In this document: positions 17,996 through 27,232 of the stretch, in pieces
How positions within the stretch are numbered: position 1 is the first letter of the stretch
Layout of the letters: each line of letters starts with the position of its first letter
DNA from: Paracoccus aminophilus JCM 7686
GTDB lineage: Bacteria; Pseudomonadota; Alphaproteobacteria; Rhodobacterales; Rhodobacteraceae
Direction of reading: 5' to 3'
Assembly: GCF_000444995.1 (NCBI RefSeq)
Contig: NC_022041.1
Span: forward strand, 1 to 64,000
DNA length: 64,000 nt
The notes under the pieces: generated by a model
Database searches by the model: none
What the model was told of the DNA's origin: nothing
The model's input: only the letters and a program-made list of their open reading frames with translations
Program-made: the position numbers and the translations under genes

Positions 17996-18274
17996 GCGTG
18001 CCGGTCCCCGGGGCGGCGCGCGCGGAATAGTTCAAGACAAAATACTGTTTATGCGGCATAGTCGGGCCTGCGACGCTCTGTCAGAGCGCGATGTCTCAGG
18101 GAACCGACGGGGGAAATCCCCTTGCGTCCGCAGGTTGAGCCCCTGCGCCGATCTTCTCTGTTTTGCAGCAATTTCAGCAGTTTTATCTTCGGGATACAAC
18201 CTTTTGACCACTTGCGCCCGGTGCCCGGCACGCGTGATTTTGCGAACAGATTTAGTCCTATCGGAGGATGGACC
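17996..18274 (+). promoter_or_regulatory. Leader/promoter region of gfa
   Basis: 279 bases without a credible gene. A near-perfect palindrome, CGCTCTG-T-CAGAGCG at 18074-18088, is a possible operator. GGAGG at 18263-18267 is the gfa ribosome-binding site, seven bases before the ATG. Sequence near 18045 (AAAATACTGTTTATG) only loosely resembles the motif found upstream of xoxF. Confidence 0.4.
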
Positions 18275-18859
18275 ATGGTTGATACTTCTGGCGTGAAAAT
18301 TCACCCCGCCGTTGATAATGGCATCAAGCCGTCGAAGCCCGGCTTCGCTGGTGGCGAGCTTCAGTGCAAATGCGCATCGAACCCGGTCAAAGTGAAAGTT
18401 GCTTCGCAGACCGCCCACAACCACGTCTGTGGTTGCACCAAGTGCTGGAAGCCGGAAGGCGCAGTCTTCTCGCAGATCGCCGTCGTCGGCCGTGATGCCG
18501 TCGAAGTGGTTTCGGGCGCCGAGAAACTCGAGATCGTCAACAAAGACGCTCCGATCCAGCGCCACAAGTGCAAAGATTGCGGCGTTCACATGTATGGCCG
18601 CATCGAGAACAAAAACCATCCGTTCTACGGTCTCGATTTCGTGCACACCGAACTGTCGAGCACCGACGGCTGGGCCGCTCCGGAATTCGCAGCTTTCGTC
18701 AGCTCGATCATCGAATCCGGCGTCGAGCCGAGCCGCATGGACGCGATTCGCGCCCGTCTGAAAGAGCTCGGCCTCGAGCCCTATGACGCGCTGTCCCCGC
18801 CGCTCATGGATGCGATCGCGACCCATGTCGCGAAACGCTCCGGCGCCCTTCCGGCCTGA
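18275..18859 (+). CDS. gfa: S-(hydroxymethyl)glutathione synthase
   Basis: Zinc enzyme that speeds condensation of formaldehyde with glutathione, first step of glutathione-dependent formaldehyde oxidation in the cytoplasm. The cysteines of the two zinc sites are visible in [19 protein letters not shown] and [14 protein letters not shown]. At 194 residues it matches Paracoccus Gfa. The start at 18275 is fixed by GGAGG seven bases upstream; a frame open from 18122 is a non-coding extension. It lies directly before flhA, as in Paracoccus denitrificans. Confidence 0.95.
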   Translation: MVDTSGVKIHPAVDNGIKPSKPGFAGGELQCKCASNPVKVKVASQTAHNHVCGCTKCWKPEGAVFSQIAVVGRDAVEVVSGAEKLEIVNKDAPIQRHKCKDCGVHMYGRIENKNHPFYGLDFVHTELSSTDGWAAPEFAAFVSSIIESGVEPSRMDAIRARLKELGLEPYDALSPPLMDAIATHVAKRSGALPA

Positions 18860-18987
18860 GCTGGTATCATTTAGACTAGACAACGTCGGGGGCCGGGAAA
18901 CTGGCCCCCACCGCTATCGAGACCTCGACAGCAAGACATGACGAACAGGCTGGCCGGCACGGCCCGCAACATCAAGGAGAGCCCAAA

Positions 18988-20115
18988 ATGAGAACACGCG
19001 CAGCTGTTGCCCTTGCACCCGGCCAACCTCTGGAGGTCATGGAGGTCAATCTCGAGGGCCCGAAGAAGGGCGAAGTCCTCGTTGAGATCAAGGCAACCGG
19101 CCTTTGCCACACCGATGATTTCACCCGTTCGGGCGCTGACCCGGAAGGCATCTTCCCTTGCATCTTGGGCCATGAAGGCGCGGGCGTTGTTGTCGAAGTC
19201 GGTGAAGGCGTCACCACGCTGAAAGTCGGCGATCACGTGATCCCGCTTTACACCCCCGAGTGCCGTCAGTGCCCGTCGTGCCTGTCGCAGAAAACCAACC
19301 TCTGCACCTCGATCCGCGCGACCCAGGGCCAGGGCCTGATGCCCGATGGCACCACCCGTTTCTCGATGCTCGACGGCACCCCGATCTATCACTACATGGG
19401 CTGCTCGACCTTCGCGAACCACACCGTTCTGCCGGAAATCGCTTTGGCGAAAGTCCGTGAAGACGCCCCCTTCGAAAAAATCTGCTACATCGGCTGCGGT
19501 GTCACCACCGGCATCGGCGCCGTGATCAAGACCGCAAAGGTCGAGATCGGCGCGACCGCCGTTGTCTTCGGTCTGGGCGGCATCGGCCTGAACGTGCTTC
19601 AGGGCCTGAAAATGGCTGGCGCTGACAAGATCATCGGCGTGGACCTGAACGACGGCAAAGAAGAAATGGCGCGCCACTTCGGCATGACCCATTTCATCAA
19701 CCCGTCGAAAGTCGACAACGTGGTTCAGGAAATCATCAACCTGACCAAGACGCCCTTCGACCAGATCGGTGGCGCGGATTACTCGTTCGACTGCACCGGC
19801 AACGTCAAAGTCATGCGTGATGCGCTTGAGTGCACCCACCGTGGCTGGGGCCAGTCGATCGTCATCGGCGTGGCACCTGCTGGCGCCGAAATCTCGACCC
19901 GTCCGTTCCAGCTGGTCACCGGCCGCGTCTGGAAAGGCTCGGCCTTCGGTGGCGCGCGTGGCCGTACCGACGTTCCGACCTTTGTCGATTGGTACATGGA
20001 CGGCAAGATCGAGATCGATCCGATGATCACCCACATCCTGACGCTGGACGAGATCAACCATGGCTTCGATCTGATGCATAAGGGTGAATCGATCCGCGCG
20101 GTGGTGGTTTACTGA
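18988..20115 (+). CDS. flhA: S-(hydroxymethyl)glutathione dehydrogenase (class III alcohol dehydrogenase)
   Basis: NAD-dependent zinc enzyme oxidising S-hydroxymethylglutathione to S-formylglutathione. Catalytic zinc ligands lie in GLCHTDDF and ILGHEGAG. The structural zinc cysteines are C-x2-C-x2-C-x7-C in [15 protein letters not shown]. The coenzyme loop [14 protein letters not shown] follows. At 375 residues it has standard class III length. AAGGAG precedes the ATG. The 128-base gap after gfa holds ATCATTTAGACTAGAC near 18868, loosely like the xoxF upstream element, so flhA may have its own promoter. Confidence 0.97.
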   Translation: MRTRAAVALAPGQPLEVMEVNLEGPKKGEVLVEIKATGLCHTDDFTRSGADPEGIFPCILGHEGAGVVVEVGEGVTTLKVGDHVIPLYTPECRQCPSCLSQKTNLCTSIRATQGQGLMPDGTTRFSMLDGTPIYHYMGCSTFANHTVLPEIALAKVREDAPFEKICYIGCGVTTGIGAVIKTAKVEIGATAVVFGLGGIGLNVLQGLKMAGADKIIGVDLNDGKEEMARHFGMTHFINPSKVDNVVQEIINLTKTPFDQIGGADYSFDCTGNVKVMRDALECTHRGWGQSIVIGVAPAGAEISTRPFQLVTGRVWKGSAFGGARGRTDVPTFVDWYMDGKIEIDPMITHILTLDEINHGFDLMHKGESIRAVVVY

Positions 20116-20189
20116 TCCTCAAGCACTGCTTAGGTAAAAGACGGCGGGGGCGGGGAACCGGCTCCGCCGTCAACATGAAAGGACCGATC

Positions 20190-20825
20190 ATGGCAAAGCA
20201 TTTCATTCTGGACGACGACGATGATGACGAGGACGAGCCGCGTCAGGATGCTCCCAAGGATGAGGGGCTGGGCCTGCCGGAAGGCGACAAGATCGGGAAG
20301 CTCTATTTCAAATCGCGCACGGTGATCGTCGCGGGCCAGATCAACGACAAGCTGGCGCAGCGCACCGTTGCCCATCTGCTCGCTCTGGCAGAAGAAAGCG
20401 ACAAGCCGATCAATGTGCTGATCTCGTCGCCCGGCGGTCACGTCGAATCCGGCGACATGATCCATGACGTGATCAAGTTCATCAAACCGACCGTCCGCAC
20501 CATCGGTTCGGGTTGGGTGGCTTCGGCTGGCGCGCTGATCTTCGTTGCGGCGAAGAAGGAAAACCGCTTCTGCCTGCCCAACACCCGTTTCCTGATCCAC
20601 CAGCCCTCGGGCGGGATCGGCGGCACCTCGACCGATATGATGATCCAGGCAGAGCAGGTTCGCATCATGCGCGACCGTCTCAACCACATCTTCGCCGACG
20701 CCACCGGTCAGACGATCGAGCGGATCGAGAAAGACACCCAACGCGACTTCTGGCTGAACACGCAAGAGGCGCTGGACTACGGTCTGCTGGGCAAGGTCAT
20801 CCGCTCGTCGGACGAGCTGAAATGA
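20190..20825 (+). CDS. ClpP-like serine protease
   Basis: 211-residue ClpP-family protein with an acidic head (six Asp in a row at residues 8-13) not seen in housekeeping ClpP. The catalytic triad is intact: Ser112 in GWVASAG, His137 in FLIHQPSGG, Asp186 in KDTQRDFWL. The start at 20190 was chosen over ATG 20175 because AAAGGA (20179-20184) lies between them at good spacing. It sits between flhA and fghA, overlapping the acetyltransferase start, so it belongs to the formaldehyde operon. A role in turnover of these enzymes is only inferred; it is probably a second ClpP paralogue. Confidence 0.85.
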   Translation: MAKHFILDDDDDDEDEPRQDAPKDEGLGLPEGDKIGKLYFKSRTVIVAGQINDKLAQRTVAHLLALAEESDKPINVLISSPGGHVESGDMIHDVIKFIKPTVRTIGSGWVASAGALIFVAAKKENRFCLPNTRFLIHQPSGGIGGTSTDMMIQAEQVRIMRDRLNHIFADATGQTIERIEKDTQRDFWLNTQEALDYGLLGKVIRSSDELK

Positions 20826-21343
20826 CGACAGACAGCCGGGGCGTAGCGATACGCCCCGCTTTGGCCTCTGATGAGGAGGCCATCTGGGCGATCCTCCAGC
20901 CGGTCTATCGCGCTGGAGAGACCTATTGCATCCCGCAAGACATCACGCGCGAAGAGGCTCTGGCCGATTGGTTCGCCGCGCCCTTCACCGCCTTCGTGGC
21001 CGAGGTTGACGGGCAGGTGCTGGGCATCAGCCATGTCGGCCGCAACCGCCCCGGACCGGCCGCCCATGTCGCCAACGCAAGCTTTGCCACGGCGCCCGCC
21101 GCGCGCGGACGCGGGGTGGCGCGGGCCTTGGTCGATCATGCCAAGGACTGGGCGCGGCAGCAGGGCTTTCGCGCCATGCAATTCAACTTCGTGGTTTCGA
21201 CCAATCAGGATGCCGTCCATTTGTGGCAGAAAGCCGGTTTTGAGATTGTGGGCCGGCTGCCCGCGGCATTCGATCACCCCATCCATGGCTATGTCGATGC
21301 GCTGGTCATGTTCCAGGATCTGACGAGAGGAGAGCAAGAATGA
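20822..21343 (+). CDS. GNAT family N-acetyltransferase
   Basis: 173-residue GNAT protein. The acetyl-CoA loop is visible as APAARGRGVARALVDHAKDWA (the R-G-x-G-x-A type), followed by FNFVVSTNQDAVHLWQKAGFEIVGRLP. Its ATG overlaps the ClpP-like stop, and its stop overlaps the fghA start (ATGA at both ends), so it is translated with the formaldehyde genes. The acyl acceptor is unknown. The family includes phosphinothricin-type and small-molecule acetylases. Confidence 0.85.
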   Translation: MTTDSRGVAIRPALASDEEAIWAILQPVYRAGETYCIPQDITREEALADWFAAPFTAFVAEVDGQVLGISHVGRNRPGPAAHVANASFATAPAARGRGVARALVDHAKDWARQQGFRAMQFNFVVSTNQDAVHLWQKAGFEIVGRLPAAFDHPIHGYVDALVMFQDLTRGEQE

Positions 21344-22179
21344 CGCTGACCTATGAAACCCTGTCCGAAAACCGCAGCTTTGGCGGCACGCAGGGCGTCT
21401 ACAAGCACAAGTCCGAAACCACCGGGACCGAGATGACCTTCGCGGTCTATCTGCCGCCCGAGGCTCAGTTCGGCAAGGTGCCGGTGCTGTGGTATCTCTC
21501 GGGCCTGACCTGCACCCATGAAAACGCGATGACCAAGGCGGGCGCGCAGGAATGGGCCTCGGAATACGGCATTGCGCTGATCTTCCCCGATACCTCGCCG
21601 CGCGGCGAAGGCGTCGCCAATGACGATGCCTATGATTTGGGGCAGGGCGCGGGCTTTTACGTCGATGCGACCGAGAAGCCGTGGAGCCCGCATTTCAAGA
21701 TGTGGCACTACATCGCCCATGAGCTGCCCGAGCTGGTGTTCTCGAACTTCCCGCTCGACCGCGATGCGCAGGGCATCACCGGCCATTCGATGGGCGGCCA
21801 CGGCGCGCTGACGCTGGCGATGACCTTCCCCGAGACCTATAAATCGGTCTCGGCCTTCGCGCCCATCGCCAACCCGAGCCAGTCCGACTGGGGCCGCAAG
21901 CAGTTCACGGCCTATCTCGGCGCTGACGAATCGAAATGGCAGGCCCATGATTCGACCGTGCTGATGCGCGAGCGCGGCTATCCGCGCGAAATCCTGATCG
22001 ATCAGGGCGCATCGGATCAGTTCCTGAACCTGCTCAAGCCCGAAGCTCTGGCCCATGCGATGATGGAGCGTCGCCAGCCCGGCGTCTTCCGGATGCAGGA
22101 AGGTTACGATCACAGCTACTTCTTCGTGCAGACCTTCATGGCCGATCACGTCGCCTGGCACGCCGAGCGTTTGGGCTGA
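21340..22179 (+). CDS. fghA: S-formylglutathione hydrolase
   Basis: Serine esterase releasing formate and glutathione from S-formylglutathione, third step of the pathway. The nucleophile elbow ITGHSMGGHGAL is typical of the esterase D family. LWYLSGLTCTHEN near the N-terminus and DHSYFFVQTFMADH with the catalytic His near the C-terminus complete the signature. At 279 residues it has the family length. It overlaps the acetyltransferase and is followed by a stable hairpin. Confidence 0.96.
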   Translation: MTLTYETLSENRSFGGTQGVYKHKSETTGTEMTFAVYLPPEAQFGKVPVLWYLSGLTCTHENAMTKAGAQEWASEYGIALIFPDTSPRGEGVANDDAYDLGQGAGFYVDATEKPWSPHFKMWHYIAHELPELVFSNFPLDRDAQGITGHSMGGHGALTLAMTFPETYKSVSAFAPIANPSQSDWGRKQFTAYLGADESKWQAHDSTVLMRERGYPREILIDQGASDQFLNLLKPEALAHAMMERRQPGVFRMQEGYDHSYFFVQTFMADHVAWHAERLG

Positions 22180-22193
22180 TTTATCAGAGAAAT

Positions 22194-22219
22194 TTTCCCC
22201 CGGTGAATACCGGGGGAAA
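22194..22219 (+). terminator. Hairpin after fghA
   Basis: TTTCCCCCGGT-GAAT-ACCGGGGGAAA is a perfect 11-base stem with a tetraloop, 14 bases past the fghA stop. It lacks a downstream U tract, so it may stabilise the message or end it weakly before xoxF. Confidence 0.6.
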
Positions 22220-22239
22220 GCTCACTCGCCTTATGCCGA

Positions 22240-22257
22240 ATTTCCCTAATACTTTAG
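22240..22257 (+). promoter_or_regulatory. Conserved upstream element of xoxF
   Basis: ATTTCCCTAATACTTTAG lies 109 bases before xoxF. The same element, differing only in two spacer bases (ATTTCCCTGAAACTTTAG), occurs on the minus strand at 28024-28041 in the divergent accessory-gene promoter. Its right half recurs before the cytochrome gene at 24191-24202. It is probably a regulator-binding or promoter element of the methanol genes. Confidence 0.6.
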
Positions 22258-22322
22258 ACCTAGATGAGTCCCGGTTCGATTGACGGAAGGCTTTGGCATA
22301 CCAATCCTCCTATTAAGTTGAT

Positions 22323-22344
22323 GACGTGTCCATAAGGACGCGTC
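22323..22344 (+). promoter_or_regulatory. 5'-leader hairpin of xoxF
   Basis: GACGTGTCC-ATAA-GGACGCGTC folds as a nine-base stem with one G-U pair and a tetraloop, ending 22 bases before the xoxF ATG and just ahead of GGGAGGA. It may stabilise or gate the highly expressed message. Confidence 0.45.
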
Positions 22345-22366
22345 GCGACACCAAGGGAGGAAAGTC

Positions 22367-24169
22367 ATGAAAGCACTGCTGAACGGCGCTTCCATCGCGC
22401 TGCTGCTGTCAGGCACAGCTGCGCTGGCCAACGACAGCGTCACGGCCGCGATCGCTAAGCCCGAACAATGGGCAATCCAGACGGGTGATTATGCGAATAC
22501 GCGCTACTCGACCCTCAATCAAATCAACAAGGATAACGTGAAGGACCTGCGGGTTGCATGGACCTTCTCGACCGGCGTGCTGCGTGGACACGAGGGCTCG
22601 CCGCTGGTGATCGGCGACATCATGTATGTCCATACGCCGTTCCCGAACAACGTCTTCGCGCTTGACTTGAACAATGACGGCAAGATCCTGTGGCGCTACG
22701 AGCCGCAGCAGGATCCGAACGTCATCGCCGTCATGTGCTGTGACACCGTCAACCGTGGTCTGGCCTATGCCGATGACACGATCTTCCTGCATCAGGCCGA
22801 CACCACGCTGGTCGCGCTCGACGCGAAAACCGGCGCGGTGAAATGGTCGGTCAAGACCGGCGATCCGGCGATCGGCGAGACCAACACCGCCACCGTCATG
22901 CCCGTCAAGGACAAGCTGATCGTCGGCATCTCGGGTGGTGAATACGGCGTGCGCGGCTATGCTGCTGCCTATAACATCAAGGACGGCTCGCTGGCGTGGA
23001 AAGCCTATTCCACCGGCCCGGACAAAGAGATGCTGGTCGATCCCGAAAAGACCACCGCACTTGGCAAGCCGATCGGGCCGGACAGCTCGCTGAAGAGCTG
23101 GGAAGGCGATCAGTGGAAAATCGGCGGTGGCACGACCTGGGGCTGGTATTCCTATGACCCCGAGCTGAACCTGGTCTATTACGGCACCGGCAACCCCTCG
23201 ACCTGGAACCCGTCGCAGCGTCCGGGCGACAACAAATGGTCGATGACGATCATGGCCCGCGATGCCGACACCGGCATGGCCAAATGGTTCTATCAGATGA
23301 CGCCCCATGACGAATGGGACTATGACGGCGTCAACGAGATGATCCTGACCAACCAGCAGATCGACGGCAAGGATCGCAAGCTTCTGACCCACTTCGACCG
23401 CAACGGTCTGGGCTATACGCTTGACCGCGAAACCGGCGAGCTTCTGGTGGCCAAGAAATTCGACCCGGCGGTGAACTGGACGACCGGCGTCGATATGGAT
23501 CCGAAATCCGAGACCTATGGCCGCCCGGCCGTGGTGGCTCAATATTCGACCAGCCAGAACGGCGAAGACGAGAACACCACCGGGGTTTGCCCGGCGGCGC
23601 TTGGCTCGAAAGACCAACAGCCGGCGGCCTTCTCGCCCAAAACCAATCTGTTCTACGTGCCGACCAACCACGTTTGCATGGATTACGAACCCTTCCGCGT
23701 CGCCTATACGGCGGGCCAGCCCTATGTTGGCGCGACGCTGTCCATGTATCCGGCCCCGAACAGCCATGGCGGCATGGGTAACTTCATCGCCTGGGACAAC
23801 ACCAAGGGCGAGATCAAATGGTCGCTGCCTGAGCAGTTCTCGGTGTGGTCGGGCGCTCTGGCCACCGCAGGCGATGTCGTCTTCTACGGCACGCTGGAAG
23901 GCTATCTGAAGGCAGTCGATGCCGAGACGGGCAAAGAGCTCTACAAGTTCAAAACCCCCTCGGGCATCATCGGCAACGTCATGACCTACGAGCACAAGGG
24001 CAAGCAGTATATCGGCATCCTCTCGGGCGTCGGTGGCTGGGCCGGGATCGGCCTTGCGGCTGGCCTGACCAACCCGAACGAAGGTCTCGGCGCGGTCGGC
24101 GGCTATGCGGCTCTGTCGGATTATACCGAGCTCGGCGGCCAGCTGACGGTCTTCGAAGTGCCCGGCTAA
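22367..24169 (+). CDS. xoxF: Lanthanide-dependent methanol dehydrogenase XoxF (PQQ)
   Basis: Periplasmic PQQ quinoprotein oxidising methanol. A signal peptide ends near residue 21 (GTAALA). The eight-bladed propeller has the vicinal disulfide Cys124-Cys125 (VMCCDTV). The catalytic Asp318 with extra ligand Asp320 lies in EWDYDG. That second Asp marks the lanthanide-type XoxF; calcium-type MxaF has Ala there. At 600 residues it is full length. No mxaF, mxaI or pqq synthesis genes are in the window, so PQQ genes must be elsewhere. The cytochrome and xoxJ follow as usual. Confidence 0.97.
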   Translation: MKALLNGASIALLLSGTAALANDSVTAAIAKPEQWAIQTGDYANTRYSTLNQINKDNVKDLRVAWTFSTGVLRGHEGSPLVIGDIMYVHTPFPNNVFALDLNNDGKILWRYEPQQDPNVIAVMCCDTVNRGLAYADDTIFLHQADTTLVALDAKTGAVKWSVKTGDPAIGETNTATVMPVKDKLIVGISGGEYGVRGYAAAYNIKDGSLAWKAYSTGPDKEMLVDPEKTTALGKPIGPDSSLKSWEGDQWKIGGGTTWGWYSYDPELNLVYYGTGNPSTWNPSQRPGDNKWSMTIMARDADTGMAKWFYQMTPHDEWDYDGVNEMILTNQQIDGKDRKLLTHFDRNGLGYTLDRETGELLVAKKFDPAVNWTTGVDMDPKSETYGRPAVVAQYSTSQNGEDENTTGVCPAALGSKDQQPAAFSPKTNLFYVPTNHVCMDYEPFRVAYTAGQPYVGATLSMYPAPNSHGGMGNFIAWDNTKGEIKWSLPEQFSVWSGALATAGDVVFYGTLEGYLKAVDAETGKELYKFKTPSGIIGNVMTYEHKGKQYIGILSGVGGWAGIGLAAGLTNPNEGLGAVGGYAALSDYTELGGQLTVFEVPG

Positions 24170-24190
24170 GAGGCAGTTAGGCCTCATATT

Positions 24191-24202
24191 CTCATACTTT
24201 AG
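24191..24202 (+). promoter_or_regulatory. Conserved element upstream of the cytochrome c553i gene
   Basis: CTCATACTTTAG matches CTAATACTTTAG of the xoxF element (22246-22257) at 11 of 12 positions. It sits 91 bases before the cytochrome start. It suggests cytochrome expression is driven from its own, co-regulated promoter as well as from xoxF. Confidence 0.5.
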
Positions 24203-24293
24203 TTCAGATTCCTGAACTGTCATCTATCCAAGGACCGCCCCGAGCCTAACCTTTGGGCGGTCCTTTCGTGCGACCAAGGGAGGGAGAACAACA

Positions 24294-24938
24294 ATGAAAT
24301 TCACCGCGACCGCAGGTGTGATCGCTTTTGGGCTGGCACTGGCAAGCGTTGCCGCCGCCCAGACGACCGACGAACAGGCAGCCAAAACCGAAGGAACTGC
24401 TCCGGCTGCTGAAAGCCAGCCCGCCTCGACCGATGCCGCACCGGCCTCGCAAGAGGGGATCACCGTCACGCCAGGGGCGACGACGCTTCCCAACGGGCAG
24501 GACATCAAAGCGGATCACATGGAAAATGGTCGCTGGTACACGGCCGAGGGCGTTCCGACCTTCAAAGTCGAGGCGGACGGCACGGTGGATTATGCCACGT
24601 TCTCGGGCTATCGCCGCTATTCGGCGGAATGCCATGTTTGCCACGGTCCCGACGGCGAGGGCTCGACCTATGCGCCTGCGCTGAAGGATTCGGTTCTCAA
24701 GATCGACTATTACGAATTCCAGCAGATCGTTGCCTCGGGGAAGCAAGATGTCAGCAAGGCCGCGAACCTGGTGATGCCGGCTTTCGGCACCAACAAGAAC
24801 GTCTGGTGCTATGTGGATGACATCTACGCTTATCTGCTCGCCCGCGGCACGAATGAAATCCCGCGCGGTCGTCCGGCCAAGAAGGCCGAGAAGACGGCGG
24901 ACTTCACGACGCAGGAAGATTCCTGCATGAACGGCTGA
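24294..24938 (+). CDS. cycB: Cytochrome c553i, electron acceptor of the methanol dehydrogenase
   Basis: Secreted c-type cytochrome of 214 residues. A signal peptide (to about residue 22, VAAAQ) is followed by an Ala/Pro/Thr-rich spacer to about residue 60. Haem attachment is C113-HVC-H117. A likely Met ligand lies in NLVMPAFG. It matches the cytochrome c553i type found next to xoxF in Paracoccus. Its stop and the xoxJ start share one base, so they are coupled. It probably carries electrons from XoxF to a terminal oxidase. Confidence 0.92.
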   Translation: MKFTATAGVIAFGLALASVAAAQTTDEQAAKTEGTAPAAESQPASTDAAPASQEGITVTPGATTLPNGQDIKADHMENGRWYTAEGVPTFKVEADGTVDYATFSGYRRYSAECHVCHGPDGEGSTYAPALKDSVLKIDYYEFQQIVASGKQDVSKAANLVMPAFGTNKNVWCYVDDIYAYLLARGTNEIPRGRPAKKAEKTADFTTQEDSCMNG

Positions 24939-25753
24939 TGCGCGCGCGCATCGCAGCCCTGATGCTTGGCCTCGCCGCGATGGGATCCCCCGTCGCGGCG
25001 CAGGTCGCTGATCTGCGCTCACATCACGAATTGCGCGTCTGCGCCGATCCGGGAGCCTATCCGATGTCCTCCGAGGATGGGCGCGGCTTCGAAAACAAGA
25101 TCGCCACGCTTTTGGGCGAAAAGCTCAACCTGCCGGTGGTCTATACATGGTTCCCGCAAGGCATGGGCTTCATCACCAAGACCCTGCGCGCTGGGGTCTG
25201 TGACGTTGTGATCGGCTATGCGCAGGGCGATGAGATGGTTCAGAACACGAACCATTATTACACCTCGGCTTATGGAATCGTGACGCGCAAGGACAGCGCA
25301 TTGGCCAAGGTCGATACGCTGAAAGACCCTGCGCTTCAGGGTCAGCCGATCGGCGTCGTCGCCGGAACGCCGCCCGCGACCCATCTCGCGAAAGCCGGGC
25401 TGGCCAAGGACATGCATGGCTTCGACCTCTTCGTCGATCGCCGCGTGCGTGATCCGGTCGGCGATATGCTGGCGCAGGTGAAGTCAGGGCAGCTTGCGGC
25501 GGCGGTGGTCTGGGGGCCGCTCGCCGGTCCTCTGGTCAAGGACGATCCCGAGCTGCAATTCGTGCCCTTGCTGAAAGATCCCGAAAATCCGAAGCTGTTT
25601 TTCCGCATCACCATGGGCGTGCGCCCGGCCGAGCAGGAATGGAAGCGTGAGCTCAACAGCTTCATTCGCCGCAATCAAACCGAGATCGACACCATTCTAC
25701 GGGATGCCGGGGTGCCGTTGCTCGATGATTACGGCAAGGAGCTGAAACCATGA
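24938..25753 (+). CDS. xoxJ: XoxJ, periplasmic binding-protein-like methanol oxidation factor
   Basis: 271-residue secreted protein of the MxaJ/XoxJ group. The signal peptide ends near residue 21 (PVAAQ). The body has the bilobal solute-binding fold (LRVCADPGAYPMSSEDGRGFENKIA, then VVTRKD-like lobe-2 blocks). XoxJ proteins are thought to activate or assemble XoxF rather than serve import. It is the third gene of xoxF-cycB-xoxJ and overlaps the next gene (ATGA). Confidence 0.92.
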   Translation: MRARIAALMLGLAAMGSPVAAQVADLRSHHELRVCADPGAYPMSSEDGRGFENKIATLLGEKLNLPVVYTWFPQGMGFITKTLRAGVCDVVIGYAQGDEMVQNTNHYYTSAYGIVTRKDSALAKVDTLKDPALQGQPIGVVAGTPPATHLAKAGLAKDMHGFDLFVDRRVRDPVGDMLAQVKSGQLAAAVVWGPLAGPLVKDDPELQFVPLLKDPENPKLFFRITMGVRPAEQEWKRELNSFIRRNQTEIDTILRDAGVPLLDDYGKELKP

Positions 25754-26325
25754 AGGCGCTGGCGCTTGCCCTTTGTCTGATCGCAGGAACGGTCTGGGCA
25801 GAGGGCGCGCCGTCGCCCGATGCGAATGCCGCAAGCCCGCCTGCGGCACCCGTGGCCGAGCCTGAGGGCTTTCGCAGCGATCCCTATAACGCGCCTGTGC
25901 CCCCGACCCTGACTGGGGCCGAGGTGATCGACACGGCGCAAGCTCTGGCCTTTCACGACCAGGGCATGCCCTTTGTCGATGTCTATCCGCGCCAGCTTCG
26001 CCCCGACAATCTGCCCGAGCACACGGTCTGGCGCCCCGAGCCGCATCTGACGATCCCGGACTCGATCTGGCTGTGGAACACCGGCTACGACAAGCTGAAC
26101 CGGGCGGAAACGGCTCGACTTGAGGACGGGCTGAAGCAGGTCACCAAGGGTGATTTGGCGCAGCCTTTCGTCATCTTCTGCCGCGCCAATTGCTGGATGA
26201 GCTGGAATGCGGGCAAGCGCGCCGTCGCGCTCGGCTATACCAAGGTTTATTGGTATCCGCTGGGGACAGATGGCTGGGAAGCCGCGGGACGCGAGCTGGT
26301 GCGCGCTACTGTTGTCGCCCGGTAA
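25750..26325 (+). CDS. PQQ-dependent catabolism-associated CXXCW-motif protein (rhodanese-like)
   Basis: 191-residue secreted protein. A signal peptide ends near residue 17 (TVWAEG), followed by a Pro/Ala-rich linker. A rhodanese-like domain carries FCRANCWMSWNAGKRA. The family is named for CXXCW; here the two cysteines are three residues apart (C-RAN-C-W). Proteins of this type lie beside PQQ alcohol dehydrogenases. The job is unknown, perhaps redox or sulfur handling in the periplasm. It overlaps the convergent propeller gene by 20 bases. Confidence 0.85.
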   Translation: MKALALALCLIAGTVWAEGAPSPDANAASPPAAPVAEPEGFRSDPYNAPVPPTLTGAEVIDTAQALAFHDQGMPFVDVYPRQLRPDNLPEHTVWRPEPHLTIPDSIWLWNTGYDKLNRAETARLEDGLKQVTKGDLAQPFVIFCRANCWMSWNAGKRAVALGYTKVYWYPLGTDGWEAAGRELVRATVVAR

Positions 26326-27232
26326 AGAGGCCGAAGGCCCGGGGCCCGTCAGGCAGCTCGATCGACTTTCGCACGGCCAGTGTCGCGGCATCCACGATCA
26401 CCATCGTGTTCGATTCCCAATGCACGATTGCCACGCCACTGCCATCGGGCAAAGTGGCGATGCCTTCGGGGTAATCCCCGGTTTCCAGCGTGGCGAGTGG
26501 CGCCAACGTCTTGGCGTCAAAGACCGAGATCGTGCCAGCATATTGATTGGTGACAAAGCCCTTGCCGCCCGCAAACGCGAGCCCATAGGGGTGGCTGCCG
26601 GTGGGGATCGTCGCCTCGACCCGCCCGAGGATCGGGTCCACGACCGTGACCGTGTCCGACTGCACGTCCGTGGTCCAGAGCCGGCCATCATAGGCCACGA
26701 TCGCATAGGGATGCTTGCCGACCTTGATCGCGCGCAGCCGTCGCCCGTTCGAGGCGTCGTAAAGCGAGATCTGGTCATCGTCGCGGTCTGCCGTGGCCAC
26801 CAGCGCACCGTCGCTGGTCAGCGCGACACCTGCGGGAGAGGCGCCGGTCCGCACGCTCCAGATCCGAGAGAGGCGGCCGTCGTAACGTGACAGCCGGTGC
26901 CCATACCAGTCGGTGATAAAAAGCCCGCCGTCCTGCGCAATGGCGATGCCGAATGCGCCTTCGCCCAGTTTGATGCGCCAGACATCGCGCCCGGTCTCGT
27001 TCAGCACATGCAGCACGCCGTCCTTGGCCGAGATGACATAGGCCAGACTGCGTTGCGCGTCATAGGCGACCGGCGCGGGGGCGCCGGACACCGGGGTCGA
27101 GGAGATGATCTGCCCCGAGCCAAGATCGACAATCGTCACCATATCCGCATTTTGCGAGGTCACGAAGGCCAGATCCCCGGCCAAAGCCGGGGAGAGGCCA
27201 AGGGTGCAGCACAGAAGGGCTGCCCGGATCAC
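26306..27232 (-). CDS. Secreted YVTN-type beta-propeller protein
   Basis: 308-residue periplasmic protein with a signal peptide (LGLSPALAG). The repeating strands are of the YVTN/NHL propeller type (for example GKGFVTNQYAGTISVFDAKTLAPLATLETGDYPEGIA). It is a paralogue of the propeller at 29333 but lies on the opposite strand in a pair with an SRPBCC protein. Its ATG overlaps that gene's stop (ATGA). PQQ clusters often encode such propellers; no substrate is known. Confidence 0.85.
   Translation of the reverse strand: MIRAALLCCTLGLSPALAGDLAFVTSQNADMVTIVDLGSGQIISSTPVSGAPAPVAYDAQRSLAYVISAKDGVLHVLNETGRDVWRIKLGEGAFGIAIAQDGGLFITDWYGHRLSRYDGRLSRIWSVRTGASPAGVALTSDGALVATADRDDDQISLYDASNGRRLRAIKVGKHPYAIVAYDGRLWTTDVQSDTVTVVDPILGRVEATIPTGSHPYGLAFAGGKGFVTNQYAGTISVFDAKTLAPLATLETGDYPEGIATLPDGSGVAIVHWESNTMVIVDAATLAVRKSIELPDGPRAFGLFTGRQQ

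Noticed and set aside
18122..18274. N-terminal extension of gfa from ATG 18122
   Set aside because: Translation is not family-like, and GGAGG sits seven bases before the ATG at 18275.
22409..24223. 604-residue minus-strand frame opposite xoxF
   Set aside because: Antisense shadow; no signal or domain, and xoxF is unambiguous.
24294..24938. Possibility that the cytochrome is a MxaG-type acceptor of a calcium methanol dehydrogenase
   Set aside because: The neighbouring dehydrogenase has the D-x-D pair of XoxF and no mxaF or mxaI is present; context favours c553i.
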